From Hominenteromicrobium sp900549945 (GTDB lineage: Bacteria; Bacillota; Clostridia; Oscillospirales; Acutalibacteraceae): 64,000 nt of DNA. A program made the translations under genes and the position numbers. Positions 1 through 8,068 of the stretch are shown here, piece by piece. The stretch covers positions 62,001 to 126,000 of the forward strand of contig CABRNK010000002.1 in NCBI GenBank assembly GCA_902472305.1. Direction: 5' to 3'. Position 1 is the first letter of the stretch; every line of letters begins with the position of its first letter. The notes under the pieces are model-generated. The model saw nothing but the letters and a program-made list of their open reading frames with translations. It searched no databases and was not told where the DNA came from.

Positions 1-136
1 GGACATCGACTACGGCTTCGCGGAAGCCGCTACAACGTACGGCAGAATCGGCGTTAAGGTTTGGCTGTACAAGGGCGAGGTTCTCAATGAGAACCGCAGC
101 CGCAGAAACAGCAAGAAGGAAGGAGGGCGTGCGTAA
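1..136 (+). CDS. rpsC: 30S ribosomal protein S3, C-terminal end (partial)
   Basis: Reading from base 2 gives about 44 C-terminal residues that begin DIDYGFAEAATTYGRIGV and end in a basic Arg/Lys tail. This is the conserved end of S3, whose C-terminal domain lines the mRNA entry channel of the 30S subunit. The gene starts before the window. Its TAA stop shares one base with the ATG of rplP (TAATG), so the two are translationally coupled. The S3-L16 order is the standard S10/spc operon order and supports the call. Confidence 0.95.
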   Translation, partial: DIDYGFAEAATTYGRIGVKVWLYKGEVLNENRSRRNSKKEGGRA

Positions 137-549
137 TGTTGCTTCCTAAGAGAGTTAAGTACCGCAGAGTGCACAGAGGCCGTCTCACCGGCAAGGCATA
201 CCGCGGCAATAAGGTGACATACGGCGATTTCGGCCTGCAGGCGATGGAGCCCGCATGGATCACCTCCAATCAGATCGAGGCGGCCCGTGTCGCCATGACG
301 CGTTACTGCAAGCGTTTCGGTAAGGTCTGGATCAAGATTTTCCCGGATAAGCCGATCACGCAGAAGCCCGCTGAAACCCGAATGGGTTCCGGTAAGGGCT
401 CGCCCGAATACTGGGTGGCCGTCGTTAAGCCCGGCAGAGTTATGTTCGAGCTTGGCGGCGTTTCGGAAGAGACGGCCCGCGAGGCGCTCCGCCTTGCGAG
501 CAACAAGCTTCCGATCAAGTGCAAGTTTGTTACTAAAGAGGAGGGCTAA
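136..549 (+). CDS. rplP: 50S ribosomal protein L16
   Basis: 137 residues, starting MLLPKRVKYRRVHRGRL, a normal full length for bacterial L16. L16 binds 23S rRNA next to the peptidyl transferase centre and helps to position A-site tRNA. The motifs RMGSGKGSPEYWVAVVKPG and the ALRLASNKLPIKCKFV C-terminus are typical of the family. The ATG overlaps the rpsC stop, and the AGGAGGG site lies inside the end of rpsC (121-127). rpmC follows after five bases, in the standard operon order. Confidence 0.98.
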   Translation: MLLPKRVKYRRVHRGRLTGKAYRGNKVTYGDFGLQAMEPAWITSNQIEAARVAMTRYCKRFGKVWIKIFPDKPITQKPAETRMGSGKGSPEYWVAVVKPGRVMFELGGVSEETAREALRLASNKLPIKCKFVTKEEG

Positions 550-554
550 GAGTA

Positions 555-758
555 ATGAAAGCTTCTGAAATCAGACAGCTCACTGCTGACGAGCTGAACA
601 CAAAACTGAATGACCTCAAAGCCGAGCTCTTTAACCTCAGATTCCAGCTCGCGATTAACCAGCTTGAAAACCCGATGCGCATCTCGGCGGTTAAGAAGGA
701 CATCGCTCGTGTTAAGACAGTTATCCGCGCGAATGAGCTTAGCAAAGAGAACGCGTAA
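555..758 (+). CDS. rpmC: 50S ribosomal protein L29
   Basis: 67 residues forming the two-helix hairpin expected of L29, starting MKASEIRQLTADELNTKL and containing the conserved LFNLRFQLAINQLENP stretch. L29 sits at the exit of the peptide tunnel, near the docking sites of trigger factor and SRP. The GGAGGG site at 541-546 lies in the last codons of rplP, so translation is probably coupled to that gene. Neighbours L16 and S17 match the standard order. Confidence 0.97.
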   Translation: MKASEIRQLTADELNTKLNDLKAELFNLRFQLAINQLENPMRISAVKKDIARVKTVIRANELSKENA

Positions 759-777
759 GGGAAGGGAGGATTAAGAA

Positions 778-1035
778 GTGAGCGAAAGAAACATGAGAAA
801 GACAACTGTCGGCAAGGTCGTCAGCAATAAGATGGACAAGACAATCGTTGTTGCTGTTGAGGACAGTTACAGACATCCGCTTTACAACAAGATCATCAAG
901 CGTACCGTGAAGCGCAAGGCGCATGACGAAGAGAACGCCTGCGGCATCGGCGACAGAGTGCGCATCATGGAAACTCGTCCCCTCTCTAAGGATAAGAGAT
1001 GGCGCCTGGTTGAGATTATCGAGAAAGCCAAATAA
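778..1035 (+). CDS. rpsQ: 30S ribosomal protein S17
   Basis: 85 residues with a GTG start, beginning MSERNMRKTTVGKVVSNKMD. S17 is an OB-fold primary binding protein of the 16S 5' domain. DKTIVVAVEDSYRHPLYNKI and GDRVRIMETRPLSKDKRWRL are family hallmarks. GGGAGGA at 764-770 is placed correctly for the GTG at 778. The in-frame ATG five codons later has no ribosome binding site of its own. Confidence 0.97.
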   Translation: MSERNMRKTTVGKVVSNKMDKTIVVAVEDSYRHPLYNKIIKRTVKRKAHDEENACGIGDRVRIMETRPLSKDKRWRLVEIIEKAK

Positions 1036-1062
1036 TCGGCTTTAGCAGAAGGAGGAATTACT

Positions 1063-1431
1063 GTGATTCAGCAGCAGACTTACCTCAAAGTGGCCGACAA
1101 CACAGGAGCGAAGGAGCTTATGTGCATCCGCGTTCTCGGTGGCACAGGCCGGAGGTATGCAAATATCGGCGACGTCGTGGTTGCTTCCGTTAAAAAAGCA
1201 GCACCCGGCGGAGTTGTTAAGAAGGGCGACGTTGTCAAGGCGGTTATCGTGAGATCCGCTTCCGGCGTCCGCCGTGAGGACGGCACTTACATCCGTTTCG
1301 ACGAGAATGCAGCCGTCATCATCCGTGACGATAAAAACCCCAGGGGCACACGTATCTTCGGGCCGGTTGCGCGCGAGCTGCGCGACAAGGAGTACATGAA
1401 GATTCTTTCCCTCGCCCCGGAAGTTCTTTAA
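1063..1431 (+). CDS. rplN: 50S ribosomal protein L14
   Basis: 122 residues, the standard length, with a GTG start preceded by AGGAGG. L14 lies at the subunit interface, forms bridges to the 30S subunit and is the docking site of the silencing factor RsfS. QTYLKVADNTGAKELMCIRV at the N-terminus and FGPVARELRDKEYMKILSLA at the C-terminus are near-universal L14 sequences. It lies between S17 and L24, as in other Firmicutes. Confidence 0.98.
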   Translation: MIQQQTYLKVADNTGAKELMCIRVLGGTGRRYANIGDVVVASVKKAAPGGVVKKGDVVKAVIVRSASGVRREDGTYIRFDENAAVIIRDDKNPRGTRIFGPVARELRDKEYMKILSLAPEVL

Positions 1432-1447
1432 TTGGAGGTGTCCTGAA

Positions 1448-1765
1448 ATGAGTAAAGTTCATGTAAAAACCGGTGACACCGTCGTTATCCTCAGCGGTAA
1501 GGACCGCGGCAAGAAGGGCAAGGTCATGGCCGTTTCCCCGAAGGAGGGCAAGGTCATCGTCGAGAATGCCAACATTGTCTCGAAGCATGTAAAGCCCCGC
1601 AAGATGGGCGAGGCCGGCGGCATCATCAAGGCCGAGTCCGCGATTTACGCGTGCAAGGTTCAGGTTGTCTGCCCCCGCTGCGGCAAGCCCACGCGTGTCG
1701 CCCACAAGCTGTACGAGGACGGCACCAAAGAGCGCATTTGCAAAAAATGCGGCGAGTCGCTTTAA
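1448..1765 (+). CDS. rplX: 50S ribosomal protein L24, zinc-binding form
   Basis: 105 residues. The N-terminal half is the KOW domain (HVKTGDTVVILSGKDRGKKG) that starts 50S assembly on 23S domain I. The C-terminal 30 residues carry two CxxC pairs (CPRC and CKKC, about residues 77-103), which form a small zinc ribbon. Not all L24 proteins have this, but it is common in Clostridia. The ATG at 1448 follows a GGAGG site closely. It precedes L5 in the usual order. Confidence 0.97.
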   Translation: MSKVHVKTGDTVVILSGKDRGKKGKVMAVSPKEGKVIVENANIVSKHVKPRKMGEAGGIIKAESAIYACKVQVVCPRCGKPTRVAHKLYEDGTKERICKKCGESL

Positions 1766-1780
1766 TGGGAGGAAGACAAA

Positions 1781-2320
1781 ATGGCAAGACTGAATGATTT
1801 TTACAAGGCTGAGGTCGCGCCCGCTCTGATGACGAAATTCGGCTACAAGAGCGTGATGCAGGTTCCGAAGCTCGATAAAATTGTGATCAACGTCGGCGCC
1901 GGCGAGGCGAAGGACAACGCGAAGGTGATCGATTCCATCTCCGCCGATATCGCGAAGATCACTGGTCAGAAGCCCGTTGTCTGCAAGGCGAAGAAGTCCG
2001 TTGCGAACTTCAAGCTGCGCGAGGGCATGCCGATCGGCGTGAAGGTTACGCTTCGCGGCGAGAAGATGTGGGAGTTTATGGACCGCCTGTTCAACATCGC
2101 GCTTCCGCGCGTGCGTGACTTCCGCGGCATTAACCCGAACGCATTCGACGGCAGAGGCAACTACAGCCTGGGCGTTAAAGAGCAGCTCATTTTCCCCGAG
2201 ATCGAGTACGATAAAATCGACAAGGTCCGCGGCATGGATGTCTGCTTTGTAACGACGGCTGAGACGGACGAAGAGGGCCGCGAGCTTCTGAAGCTCATGG
2301 GCGCTCCGTTCGAGAAGTAA
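1781..2320 (+). CDS. rplE: 50S ribosomal protein L5
   Basis: 179 residues, full length, starting MARLNDFYKAEVAPALMTKF. L5 binds 5S rRNA in the central protuberance and contacts P-site tRNA. LDKIVINVGAGEAKDNAK, GQKPVVCKAKKSVANFKLR and the FPEIEYDKIDKVRGMDVCFV region are diagnostic. A GGGAGG site lies just upstream, and rpsZ follows after 12 bases, as expected. Confidence 0.98.
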   Translation: MARLNDFYKAEVAPALMTKFGYKSVMQVPKLDKIVINVGAGEAKDNAKVIDSISADIAKITGQKPVVCKAKKSVANFKLREGMPIGVKVTLRGEKMWEFMDRLFNIALPRVRDFRGINPNAFDGRGNYSLGVKEQLIFPEIEYDKIDKVRGMDVCFVTTAETDEEGRELLKLMGAPFEK

Positions 2321-2332
2321 GGAGGGAATACT

Positions 2333-2518
2333 GTGGCCAAGACTTCTATGAAACTCAAGCAGGCGAGAGAGCAGAAGTTCTCTACGCGCGAATACAACAG
2401 ATGCAAGATCTGTGGCAGGCCGCATGCCTACCTTCGCAAGTTCGGCATCTGCCGTATCTGCTTCCGCGAGCTGGCTTACAAGGGCCAGATTCCGGGCGTC
2501 AAGAAAGCAAGCTGGTAA
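2333..2518 (+). CDS. rpsZ: 30S ribosomal protein S14 type Z
   Basis: 61 residues, the short zinc-dependent form of S14, with a GTG start after AAGGAGG. The zinc site is visible as CKIC and CRIC separated by 12 residues (GRPHAYLRKFGI). S14 assembles late into the head of the 30S subunit. The alternative Cys-less, roughly 90-residue form is not present here. Between L5 and S8 this is the usual Firmicutes arrangement. Confidence 0.97.
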   Translation: MAKTSMKLKQAREQKFSTREYNRCKICGRPHAYLRKFGICRICFRELAYKGQIPGVKKASW

Positions 2519-2543
2519 AAAGCTAATAGGAGGTTAATAAATC

Positions 2544-2942
2544 ATGCAGATTACTGATACAATCGCTGACCTGCTTACCCGTATCCGCAACGCTCAGTCT
2601 GCAAAGCATGACACTGTTGACATCCCTGCTTCTAACATGAAGAAGGCTATTTGCCAGATTCTTGTTGACGAAGGCTATGTCAAGGGCTTTACGGTTAAGG
2701 AAGACGGCAAACAGGGCGTCATCACCGTAACACTGAAGTATGTTGAGGGCGGCATCTCCGCGATCAAGGGGCTCAAGAGAGTCTCGAAGCCGGGTCTCCG
2801 CATCTATTCCAACGCAGCAGAGCTGCCGAAGGTCATGAAGGGCCTTGGCACCGCGATCATCTCCACCTCGAAGGGCGTTATGACCGACCGCGAGGCGAGA
2901 AAGATGAACATCGGCGGCGAAGTTCTCGCGTTCATTTGGTAA
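2544..2942 (+). CDS. rpsH: 30S ribosomal protein S8
   Basis: 132 residues, the standard length, starting MQITDTIADLLTRIRNAQSA. S8 binds the central domain of 16S rRNA. In E. coli it also represses the spc operon by binding the L5 mRNA; whether that happens here cannot be seen. ISTSKGVMTDREARKMNIGG near the C-terminus is a universal S8 motif. A clear AGGAGG precedes the ATG. Confidence 0.98.
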   Translation: MQITDTIADLLTRIRNAQSAKHDTVDIPASNMKKAICQILVDEGYVKGFTVKEDGKQGVITVTLKYVEGGISAIKGLKRVSKPGLRIYSNAAELPKVMKGLGTAIISTSKGVMTDREARKMNIGGEVLAFIW

Positions 2943-2960
2943 TCAGGGAGGTGCAATAAC

Positions 2961-3503
2961 ATGTCCAGAATTGGAAGAAAACCGATAAATATTCCCGCAG
3001 GCGTCGAGGTTAAAATCGACGGCAGCTGCGTTACGGTGAAGGGGCCGAAGGGCACGCTGTCCCAGACGTTCCAGCCGAGCATGAACATCGCTGTGGAGGG
3101 CGCTGAGATTGTTGTTACACGTCCGAACGACGAGAAGGAAAACCGCTCGCTGCACGGCCTCACCCGCACGCTGATCCACAACATGGTCGTCGGCGTCACC
3201 GAGGGCTTTAAGAAGGAGCTTGAAGTCAACGGTGTCGGCTACCGTGTTCAGAAGCAGGGCAAGGATCTTGTGATGAACCTCGGCTTCTCGCATCAGGTTA
3301 TCGTCTCCGAAACGGAGGATATTAAGATCGAGGTTCCGGCCCCGAACAAGATTATCATCCTCGGCGCCGATAAGCAGAAGGTCGGCCAGTTCGCGGCGGA
3401 AGTCCGCGAGAAGAGACCGCCGGAGCCGTACAAGGGCAAGGGCATCAAGTATGTTGATGAGGTTGTCCGCCGCAAGGAAGGCAAGACCGGTAAGGGTAAA
3501 TAA
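2961..3503 (+). CDS. rplF: 50S ribosomal protein L6
   Basis: 180 residues, starting MSRIGRKPINIPAGVEVKI. L6 has two related alpha/beta domains (about 1-82 and 83-180) and sits near the factor-binding site by the sarcin-ricin loop. PEPYKGKGIKYVDEVVRRKE at the C-terminus is diagnostic. A GGGAGG site precedes the ATG, and the gene lies between S8 and L18 as expected. Confidence 0.98.
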   Translation: MSRIGRKPINIPAGVEVKIDGSCVTVKGPKGTLSQTFQPSMNIAVEGAEIVVTRPNDEKENRSLHGLTRTLIHNMVVGVTEGFKKELEVNGVGYRVQKQGKDLVMNLGFSHQVIVSETEDIKIEVPAPNKIIILGADKQKVGQFAAEVREKRPPEPYKGKGIKYVDEVVRRKEGKTGKGK

Positions 3504-3524
3504 TAGGTTAGGAGTGAGATAAAA

Positions 3525-3884
3525 ATGGTTAGTAAGGCAGATAAGAACGTAGCCAGACTTCGCCGCCACAAGAGAGTCCGCGGCAAGATCAACGGCACAC
3601 CGGAAAGACCGCGCCTCGATGTTTTCCGCTCCAACATGCATATTTACGCGCAGCTCATCGACGATGTGAACGGCGTTACGCTTTGCGCGGCGTCCACGGT
3701 TGAGAAGGCGTTTACCGGCAACGGCGGAAACAAGGAAGCAGCACGCGAGGTTGGCAAGATGATTGCCAAGAGAGCAGCAGATAAGGGTATCACCAATGTG
3801 GTTTTTGACCGCGGCGGCTATATCTTCCACGGCCGCGTCAAAGAGCTGGCCGACGGCGCCCGCGAGGGCGGCCTCAACTTCTAA
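3525..3884 (+). CDS. rplR: 50S ribosomal protein L18
   Basis: 119 residues. L18 binds 5S rRNA together with L5 and carries it into the central protuberance. The N-terminus is strongly basic (ADKNVARLRRHKRVRGKING), followed by the conserved RPRLDVFRSNMHIYAQLIDD and FDRGGYIFHGRVKELADGAR. Length and order (L6-L18-S5) are standard. The upstream site is TAGGAGTGAG, slightly weaker than its neighbours. Confidence 0.98.
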   Translation: MVSKADKNVARLRRHKRVRGKINGTPERPRLDVFRSNMHIYAQLIDDVNGVTLCAASTVEKAFTGNGGNKEAAREVGKMIAKRAADKGITNVVFDRGGYIFHGRVKELADGAREGGLNF

Positions 3885-3902
3885 GCAAGGAGGAATATTG
3901 TT

Positions 3903-4403
3903 TTGGCTATGAAAATTGACGCATCCACCCTCGATCTGAAGGAGCGCGTAGTTGCCATCAACCGCGTTTCCAAGACCGTTAAAGGCGGCCGTATCTTTAA
4001 GTTCGCAGCGCTCGTCGTCGTCGGCGACGGCAACGGCATTGTCGGCTTCGGCATCGGCAAGTCCGGCGAAGTTCCGGACGCGATCCGCAAGGGCATCGAG
4101 GACGCAAAGAAGAACCTGATGAAGGTTGCGCTGCGCGGCTCCACGATCCCGCATGAAATCATCGGCGAATTCGGCGCAGGCCGCGTGCTCCTGAAGCCCG
4201 CAGCCCCCGGTACCGGCGTTATCGCCGGCGGTCCGGTCCGTGCGGTTGTCGAGAGCGTCGGCATCAAGGATATCCGTACGAAGGCGCTCCGCTCCAACAA
4301 TCCGTGCAACGTCGTCCGCGCTACGCTCGCAGGCCTTTCTGAGCTGAGAACGGCGGAGGAAGTTGCGGCGGTCCGCGGCAAGTCCGTGAAAGAAATTCTG
4401 TAA
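3903..4403 (+). CDS. rpsE: 30S ribosomal protein S5
   Basis: 166 residues counted from TTG at 3903. AAGGAGG at 3887-3893 gives a 9-base spacing to this TTG, against 15 bases to the in-frame ATG at 3909, so I prefer the TTG, although the ATG is possible. S5 takes part in decoding accuracy and has an N-terminal double-stranded-RNA-binding fold (GRIFKFAALVVVGDGNGIVG) and a C-terminal S5-type domain. GAGRVLLKPAAPGTGVIAGG is diagnostic. L30 follows after 13 bases. Confidence 0.96.
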   Translation: MAMKIDASTLDLKERVVAINRVSKTVKGGRIFKFAALVVVGDGNGIVGFGIGKSGEVPDAIRKGIEDAKKNLMKVALRGSTIPHEIIGEFGAGRVLLKPAAPGTGVIAGGPVRAVVESVGIKDIRTKALRSNNPCNVVRATLAGLSELRTAEEVAAVRGKSVKEIL

Positions 4404-4416
4404 GGAGGTTTGCAAG

Positions 4417-4596
4417 ATGGCAGACGTAAAAATTACGCTGAAGAAGAGCCTGATCGGCTGCAAGAAGCCCCAGCTTGCAACCGCCGAGGCGCTCGGCCTG
4501 CACAAGGTCGGCGATACGACGACGCAGCCCGACAACGCGCAGACGCAGGGCAAAATCAATAAGATCATTCATTTGGTCGAGGTCAGCAAAGGCTAA
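4417..4596 (+). CDS. rpmD: 50S ribosomal protein L30
   Basis: Short gene of 59 codons plus stop, starting MADVKITLKKSLIGCKKPQL and ending in VEVSKG. Its ferredoxin-like single domain matches L30 in length and in the GLHKVGDTTTQPDNAQTQGK block. The ATG is preceded by TAAGGAGG at 4401-4408, which includes the rpsE stop. It lies between S5 and L15, the invariable place of rpmD when it is present. Confidence 0.96.
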   Translation: MADVKITLKKSLIGCKKPQLATAEALGLHKVGDTTTQPDNAQTQGKINKIIHLVEVSKG

Positions 4597-4610
4597 GGAG
4601 GTGTGTGAAC

Positions 4611-5051
4611 ATGAAGCTTAACGAACTCAGAGCGACCCCGGGCGCAAAGCAGGAAGCAAAGCGCATCGGCAGAGGCCACGGCTCCGGCAACGGCAAAACC
4701 GCCGGCAAGGGCCACAAGGGTCAGAAGGCAAGAGCGGGTCACGGCTTCCGTCCCGGCTTTGAAGGCGGTCAGATGCCGCTGCAGAGAAGAATCCCGAAGA
4801 GAGGTTTCAACAATATCTTCGCGAAGGAGATCGTTGCAATCAATCTCAACGCCCTCAACGCTTTTGAAGACGGCGCAGTCGTCGATGAGGCGGCGCTCGT
4901 TGAGGCCGGCATCGTAAAGTCCGCCTGCGACGGTGTAAAGGTTCTTTCCAACGGCAAGCTCGAAAAGAAGATTACCGTTAAGGTCAGCGCTTTCTCCGAA
5001 GCAGCCAAGGCAAAGATCGAAGCTGCAGGTGGGAAGGCCGAGGTGATTTAA
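4611..5051 (+). CDS. rplO: 50S ribosomal protein L15
   Basis: 146 residues from ATG at 4611. An in-frame GTG at 4605 exists, but the AAGGAGG at 4595-4601 is only 3 bases from it and 9 bases from the ATG, so the ATG is the better start. L15 is a late-assembling 23S-binding protein with a long basic Gly-rich N-terminal extension (GRGHGSGNGKTAGKGHKGQK). RIPKRGFNN and the ALVEAGIVKSACDGVKVLSN region are typical. Its stop is one base from the secY start. Confidence 0.97.
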   Translation: MKLNELRATPGAKQEAKRIGRGHGSGNGKTAGKGHKGQKARAGHGFRPGFEGGQMPLQRRIPKRGFNNIFAKEIVAINLNALNAFEDGAVVDEAALVEAGIVKSACDGVKVLSNGKLEKKITVKVSAFSEAAKAKIEAAGGKAEVI

Positions 5052-5052
5052 G

Positions 5053-6360
5053 TTGTTTAACACACTTAAAAACGCTTGGAAAATTCCTGATCTCAGAAAA
5101 AAACTTCTTTTTACGCTTTTGATTATCATCGCGTTCCGTTTCGGTTCGGTCGTTCCCGTCCCGTTTCTGGACGCTTCCGCGCTGGCCGATATTATGGCGG
5201 GCGCCAATGAGACGGCGCTGGGCTATGTCAATATGCTCACCGGCGGCGCGTTTGCAAACGCAACGCTGTTCGCAATGGGCATCACCCCGTATATCAACTC
5301 CTCCATCATCATTCAGCTTCTGACGGTGGCGATCCCGCCGCTCGAGCGCATGGCGAAGGAGGGCGAGGAAGGCAGAAAGAAGATCGCCGCGATCACGCGG
5401 TACGTCACGGTTGCGCTTGGCCTCATTCAGGGCACCGCGTACTACTTCTTCCTCAAGAACAGCGGCGTTACGCTGTATAACGAGGGCTTCTCCGCCGTAT
5501 TCTCCGCGCTGATCATCGTACTCGCGTTTACCGCGGGCACCGCGCTGATCATGTGGATGGGCGAGCAGATCAACCAGAAGGGCGTCGGCAACGGCATCTC
5601 GATCATCCTGTTCGCAGGCATTGTGGCCCGTCTACCGGTTACGGCCGGTCAGGTCTGGAGCTACTTCTCGGCGGCGCTTCAGTCTCCGGAAAGCTACAGC
5701 CAGTACTTTATCTTCGCACCGCTCTTTGTCATCCTGTTCCTCGCGGTCATTTGGATCATCGTTTTCATGAACGATTCCGAGCGCCGCATCCCGGTGCAGT
5801 ATGCGAAGAAGGTTGTCGGCAGAAAGATGTACGGCGGCCAGAGCACGTTCCTTCCGATCAAGGTTACCATGAGCGGCGTTATGCCGGTCATCTTCGCTTC
5901 GGCGATCCTCTCCATCCCGAGTACGATTCGGATGTTTATCTCCGAGCCGACGGGCTTCTGGAAGGGCTTCTTTGACGCCTTCTCCACCTCCGGCTGGCTC
6001 TACAGCATCTTGTATCTGATGCTGATCATCATGTTTGCCTACTTCTACATGACGATTCAGTACAATCCGATCGAGATGGCGAACAACCTCCGCACGAACA
6101 ACGGCACGATTCCGGGTATCCGCCCGGGCCGCCCGACGGCGGAGTTCATCAGCAAAATCCTTTCCAAAGTTACGCTCATCGGCGCAATCTTCCTCGCGGT
6201 CGTCGCGATCCTGCCGATTATCTACGGCAATGTGACCGCCATGCACGGCCTCACCATGGGCGGCACCTCGGTCATCATTATGGTTGGCGTCGCGCTCGAG
6301 ACGGTCAAGCAGATTGAGTCTCAGATGATGATGCGCCACTACAAGGGCTTCCTCGACTAA
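5053..6360 (+). CDS. secY: Preprotein translocase subunit SecY
   Basis: 435 residues with a TTG start at 5053, following GAGGTG at 5039-5044 and lying one base past the rplO stop. SecY is the ten-helix channel of the Sec translocon in the cytoplasmic membrane. It starts MFNTLKNAWKIPDLRKKLLF and shows the plug/TM2 region (MGITPYINSSIIIQLLTVAI), the cytoplasmic loop RRIPVQYAKK and the C-terminal signature DRIGG-like ETVKQIESQMMMRHYKGFL. Length is normal. adk and map follow, as in other Firmicutes. Confidence 0.98.
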   Translation: MFNTLKNAWKIPDLRKKLLFTLLIIIAFRFGSVVPVPFLDASALADIMAGANETALGYVNMLTGGAFANATLFAMGITPYINSSIIIQLLTVAIPPLERMAKEGEEGRKKIAAITRYVTVALGLIQGTAYYFFLKNSGVTLYNEGFSAVFSALIIVLAFTAGTALIMWMGEQINQKGVGNGISIILFAGIVARLPVTAGQVWSYFSAALQSPESYSQYFIFAPLFVILFLAVIWIIVFMNDSERRIPVQYAKKVVGRKMYGGQSTFLPIKVTMSGVMPVIFASAILSIPSTIRMFISEPTGFWKGFFDAFSTSGWLYSILYLMLIIMFAYFYMTIQYNPIEMANNLRTNNGTIPGIRPGRPTAEFISKILSKVTLIGAIFLAVVAILPIIYGNVTAMHGLTMGGTSVIIMVGVALETVKQIESQMMMRHYKGFLD

Positions 6361-6404
6361 GGGAGCACAGACGAGAGACAGAAGTGACGAAAGGAGTCAT
6401 GAAA

Positions 6405-7037
6405 ATGAAGCTGATTCTTTTAGGCGCTCCCGGCGCCGGCAAAGGCACACAGGCAGAAGTTATCTGCAAGCACCTCGGAATCCCCGCGATTTCCACGGGC
6501 AACATTCTGAGGGAAGCGCTGAAAAGCGGCACGGAAATGGGCCTCAAGGCGAAAAGCTATATGGACGCCGGCCAGCTTGTTCCGGATGACGTCGTGATCG
6601 GCATCATCAAGGACAGACTCGCAGAGGAGGACTGCAAAAACGGTTTCATCCTCGACGGTTTCCCGAGAACCATTCCGCAGGCCGAGGCTCTGGACGCCTC
6701 CGGCATTGTCATCGACCGGGTCATCGACATCGAGGTGCCCGACGAGAAGATTGTGACGAGAATGTCCGGACGCCGTGTCTGCGAAGCGTGCGGCTCCTCT
6801 TACCACCTGCTTTACAAAAAGCCGGAGAAGGAGGGCGTCTGCACAAACTGCGGCGGCACCCTTATTCAGCGCAAGGATGACCACCCCGATACCGTTAAAG
6901 ACCGCCTGCGCGTTTATCACGAGCAGACCGAGCCACTGAAGGACTACTACGAGAAGCAGGGCAAGCTGAAGATCGTAGAAGGTCAGGAGGAGGTCGCGGA
7001 TACGACCGCCCTCACGCTCAAGGCAGTAGAGGCGTAA
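6405..7037 (+). CDS. adk: Adenylate kinase, zinc-binding LID form
   Basis: 210 residues from ATG at 6405. Upstream in-frame GTG (6384) and ATG (6399) are rejected because AAGGAG at 6391-6396 lies 8 bases before 6405 and too close to 6399. The enzyme interconverts ATP, ADP and AMP. The P-loop is GAPGAGKGTQ (residues 7-16), the AMP site is FILDGFPRTIPQA, and the LID has CEAC and CTNC pairs that bind structural zinc, as in Gram-positive Adk. map starts two bases after its stop. Confidence 0.98.
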   Translation: MKLILLGAPGAGKGTQAEVICKHLGIPAISTGNILREALKSGTEMGLKAKSYMDAGQLVPDDVVIGIIKDRLAEEDCKNGFILDGFPRTIPQAEALDASGIVIDRVIDIEVPDEKIVTRMSGRRVCEACGSSYHLLYKKPEKEGVCTNCGGTLIQRKDDHPDTVKDRLRVYHEQTEPLKDYYEKQGKLKIVEGQEEVADTTALTLKAVEA

Positions 7038-7039
7038 GC

Positions 7040-7792
7040 ATGATCAACCTGAAAACGACCCGCGAGCTCCGCTGCATGCGGGATGCGGGAAAGATTTCGC
7101 AGGAGGCATTGCTTAAGGCCGGTGAAGCCGTCCGCCCGGGCGTTTCAACGCTCGAGCTCGACACAATCGTCCGTAAATCTATCGAGAAGGCAGGGGCAGT
7201 GCCCAGCTTTCTCGGTTACGGCGATTTTCCGGCAAGCGCCTGCATTTCGGTAAACCATGTGGTGATCCACGGCATACCGTCCGCAAAGCAGATCCTCAAG
7301 GAGGGCGACGTCGTCTCGATTGACGTCGGCGCGTTTTACGAGGGCTTCCACGGCGACAACGCATGGACCTTCCCCTGCGGGGAGATCTCGATGGAAGCGC
7401 AGAAGCTTTTGGACGCGACACGCGAAAGCCTCTTCCTTGCAATCGACAAGGCACGCCCCGGCAACCGGCTGGGCGATATTGGCTCCGCGGTGCAGCAGTA
7501 TGTCGAAGCTCGCAATTACTCGGTGGTACGCGAATTTGTCGGCCACGGCGTAGGTGCGAAGCTGCATGAAGACCCAAGTGTTCCAAATTACGGCACACCC
7601 GGAAGAGGTGTGCGCCTGTTACCGGGCATGACAATCGCGATAGAACCGATGGTCAACGCCGGCGGCTGCGAGGTGAAAATCCTCGGCGACGGCTGGACTA
7701 CGGTGACGTGCGACGGCAGGCTCTCCGCCCACTTTGAACACACCATTGCCATTACGAAGGACGGCCCCGTGATTCTCACGGCGCTCGACTGA
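7040..7792 (+). CDS. map: Type I methionine aminopeptidase
   Basis: 250 residues. It removes the initiator methionine from nascent proteins using two metal ions. The five metal ligands are readable: Asp in SIDVGAF, Asp in HGDNAW, His in GHGVGAKLHEDP, Glu in IAIEPM and Glu in HFEHTIA. It starts MINLKTTRELRCMRDAGKIS. A weak ribosome binding site and only two bases after adk suggest coupled translation. Placement between adk and infA is standard. Confidence 0.98.
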   Translation: MINLKTTRELRCMRDAGKISQEALLKAGEAVRPGVSTLELDTIVRKSIEKAGAVPSFLGYGDFPASACISVNHVVIHGIPSAKQILKEGDVVSIDVGAFYEGFHGDNAWTFPCGEISMEAQKLLDATRESLFLAIDKARPGNRLGDIGSAVQQYVEARNYSVVREFVGHGVGAKLHEDPSVPNYGTPGRGVRLLPGMTIAIEPMVNAGGCEVKILGDGWTTVTCDGRLSAHFEHTIAITKDGPVILTALD

Positions 7793-7802
7793 GGATACCG
7801 CT

Positions 7803-8054
7803 ATGGAGATTCGGCGCGGACAGATCATGCGGTCGCTCGCAGGTCACGACAAAGGCGATTTTCAGGCGGTGCTGAAAACAGAGGGCGCGTTCGCCTATAT
7901 GGCGGACGGAAAACGCCGGACGCTCGAGCACCCGAAGAAAAAGAAGCTGATGCACCTTGCGCCGGCCGGCGCGGTGCTTTCGGAAGAGAGCCTTTCGACC
8001 AATCGGCAGATACGCTTAGCTCTCGCAGAATTTCAGAGAGCAGACTACGATTAA
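7803..8054 (+). CDS. KOW-domain RNA-binding protein (L14e/YmxH-like)
   Basis: 83 residues, starting MEIRRGQIMRSLAGHDKGDF. The first 45 residues look like a KOW/SH3-type fold similar to eukaryotic and archaeal L14e (GQIMRSLAGHDKGDF, then VLKTEGAFAYMADGKRRTL), followed by a basic HPKKKKLMHL segment. Such a protein between map and infA is common in Clostridia and is annotated as an RNA-binding KOW protein; its exact role is not established to my knowledge. Context suggests a translation or ribosome-associated function. This is inference. Confidence 0.85.
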   Translation: MEIRRGQIMRSLAGHDKGDFQAVLKTEGAFAYMADGKRRTLEHPKKKKLMHLAPAGAVLSEESLSTNRQIRLALAEFQRADYD

Positions 8055-8068
8055 GGATTGGTGATAGT

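Noticed and set aside
2943..4568. 541-residue minus-strand open frame opposite rplF-rpsE
   Set aside because: It runs across several ribosomal protein genes with no start signal; a composition effect.
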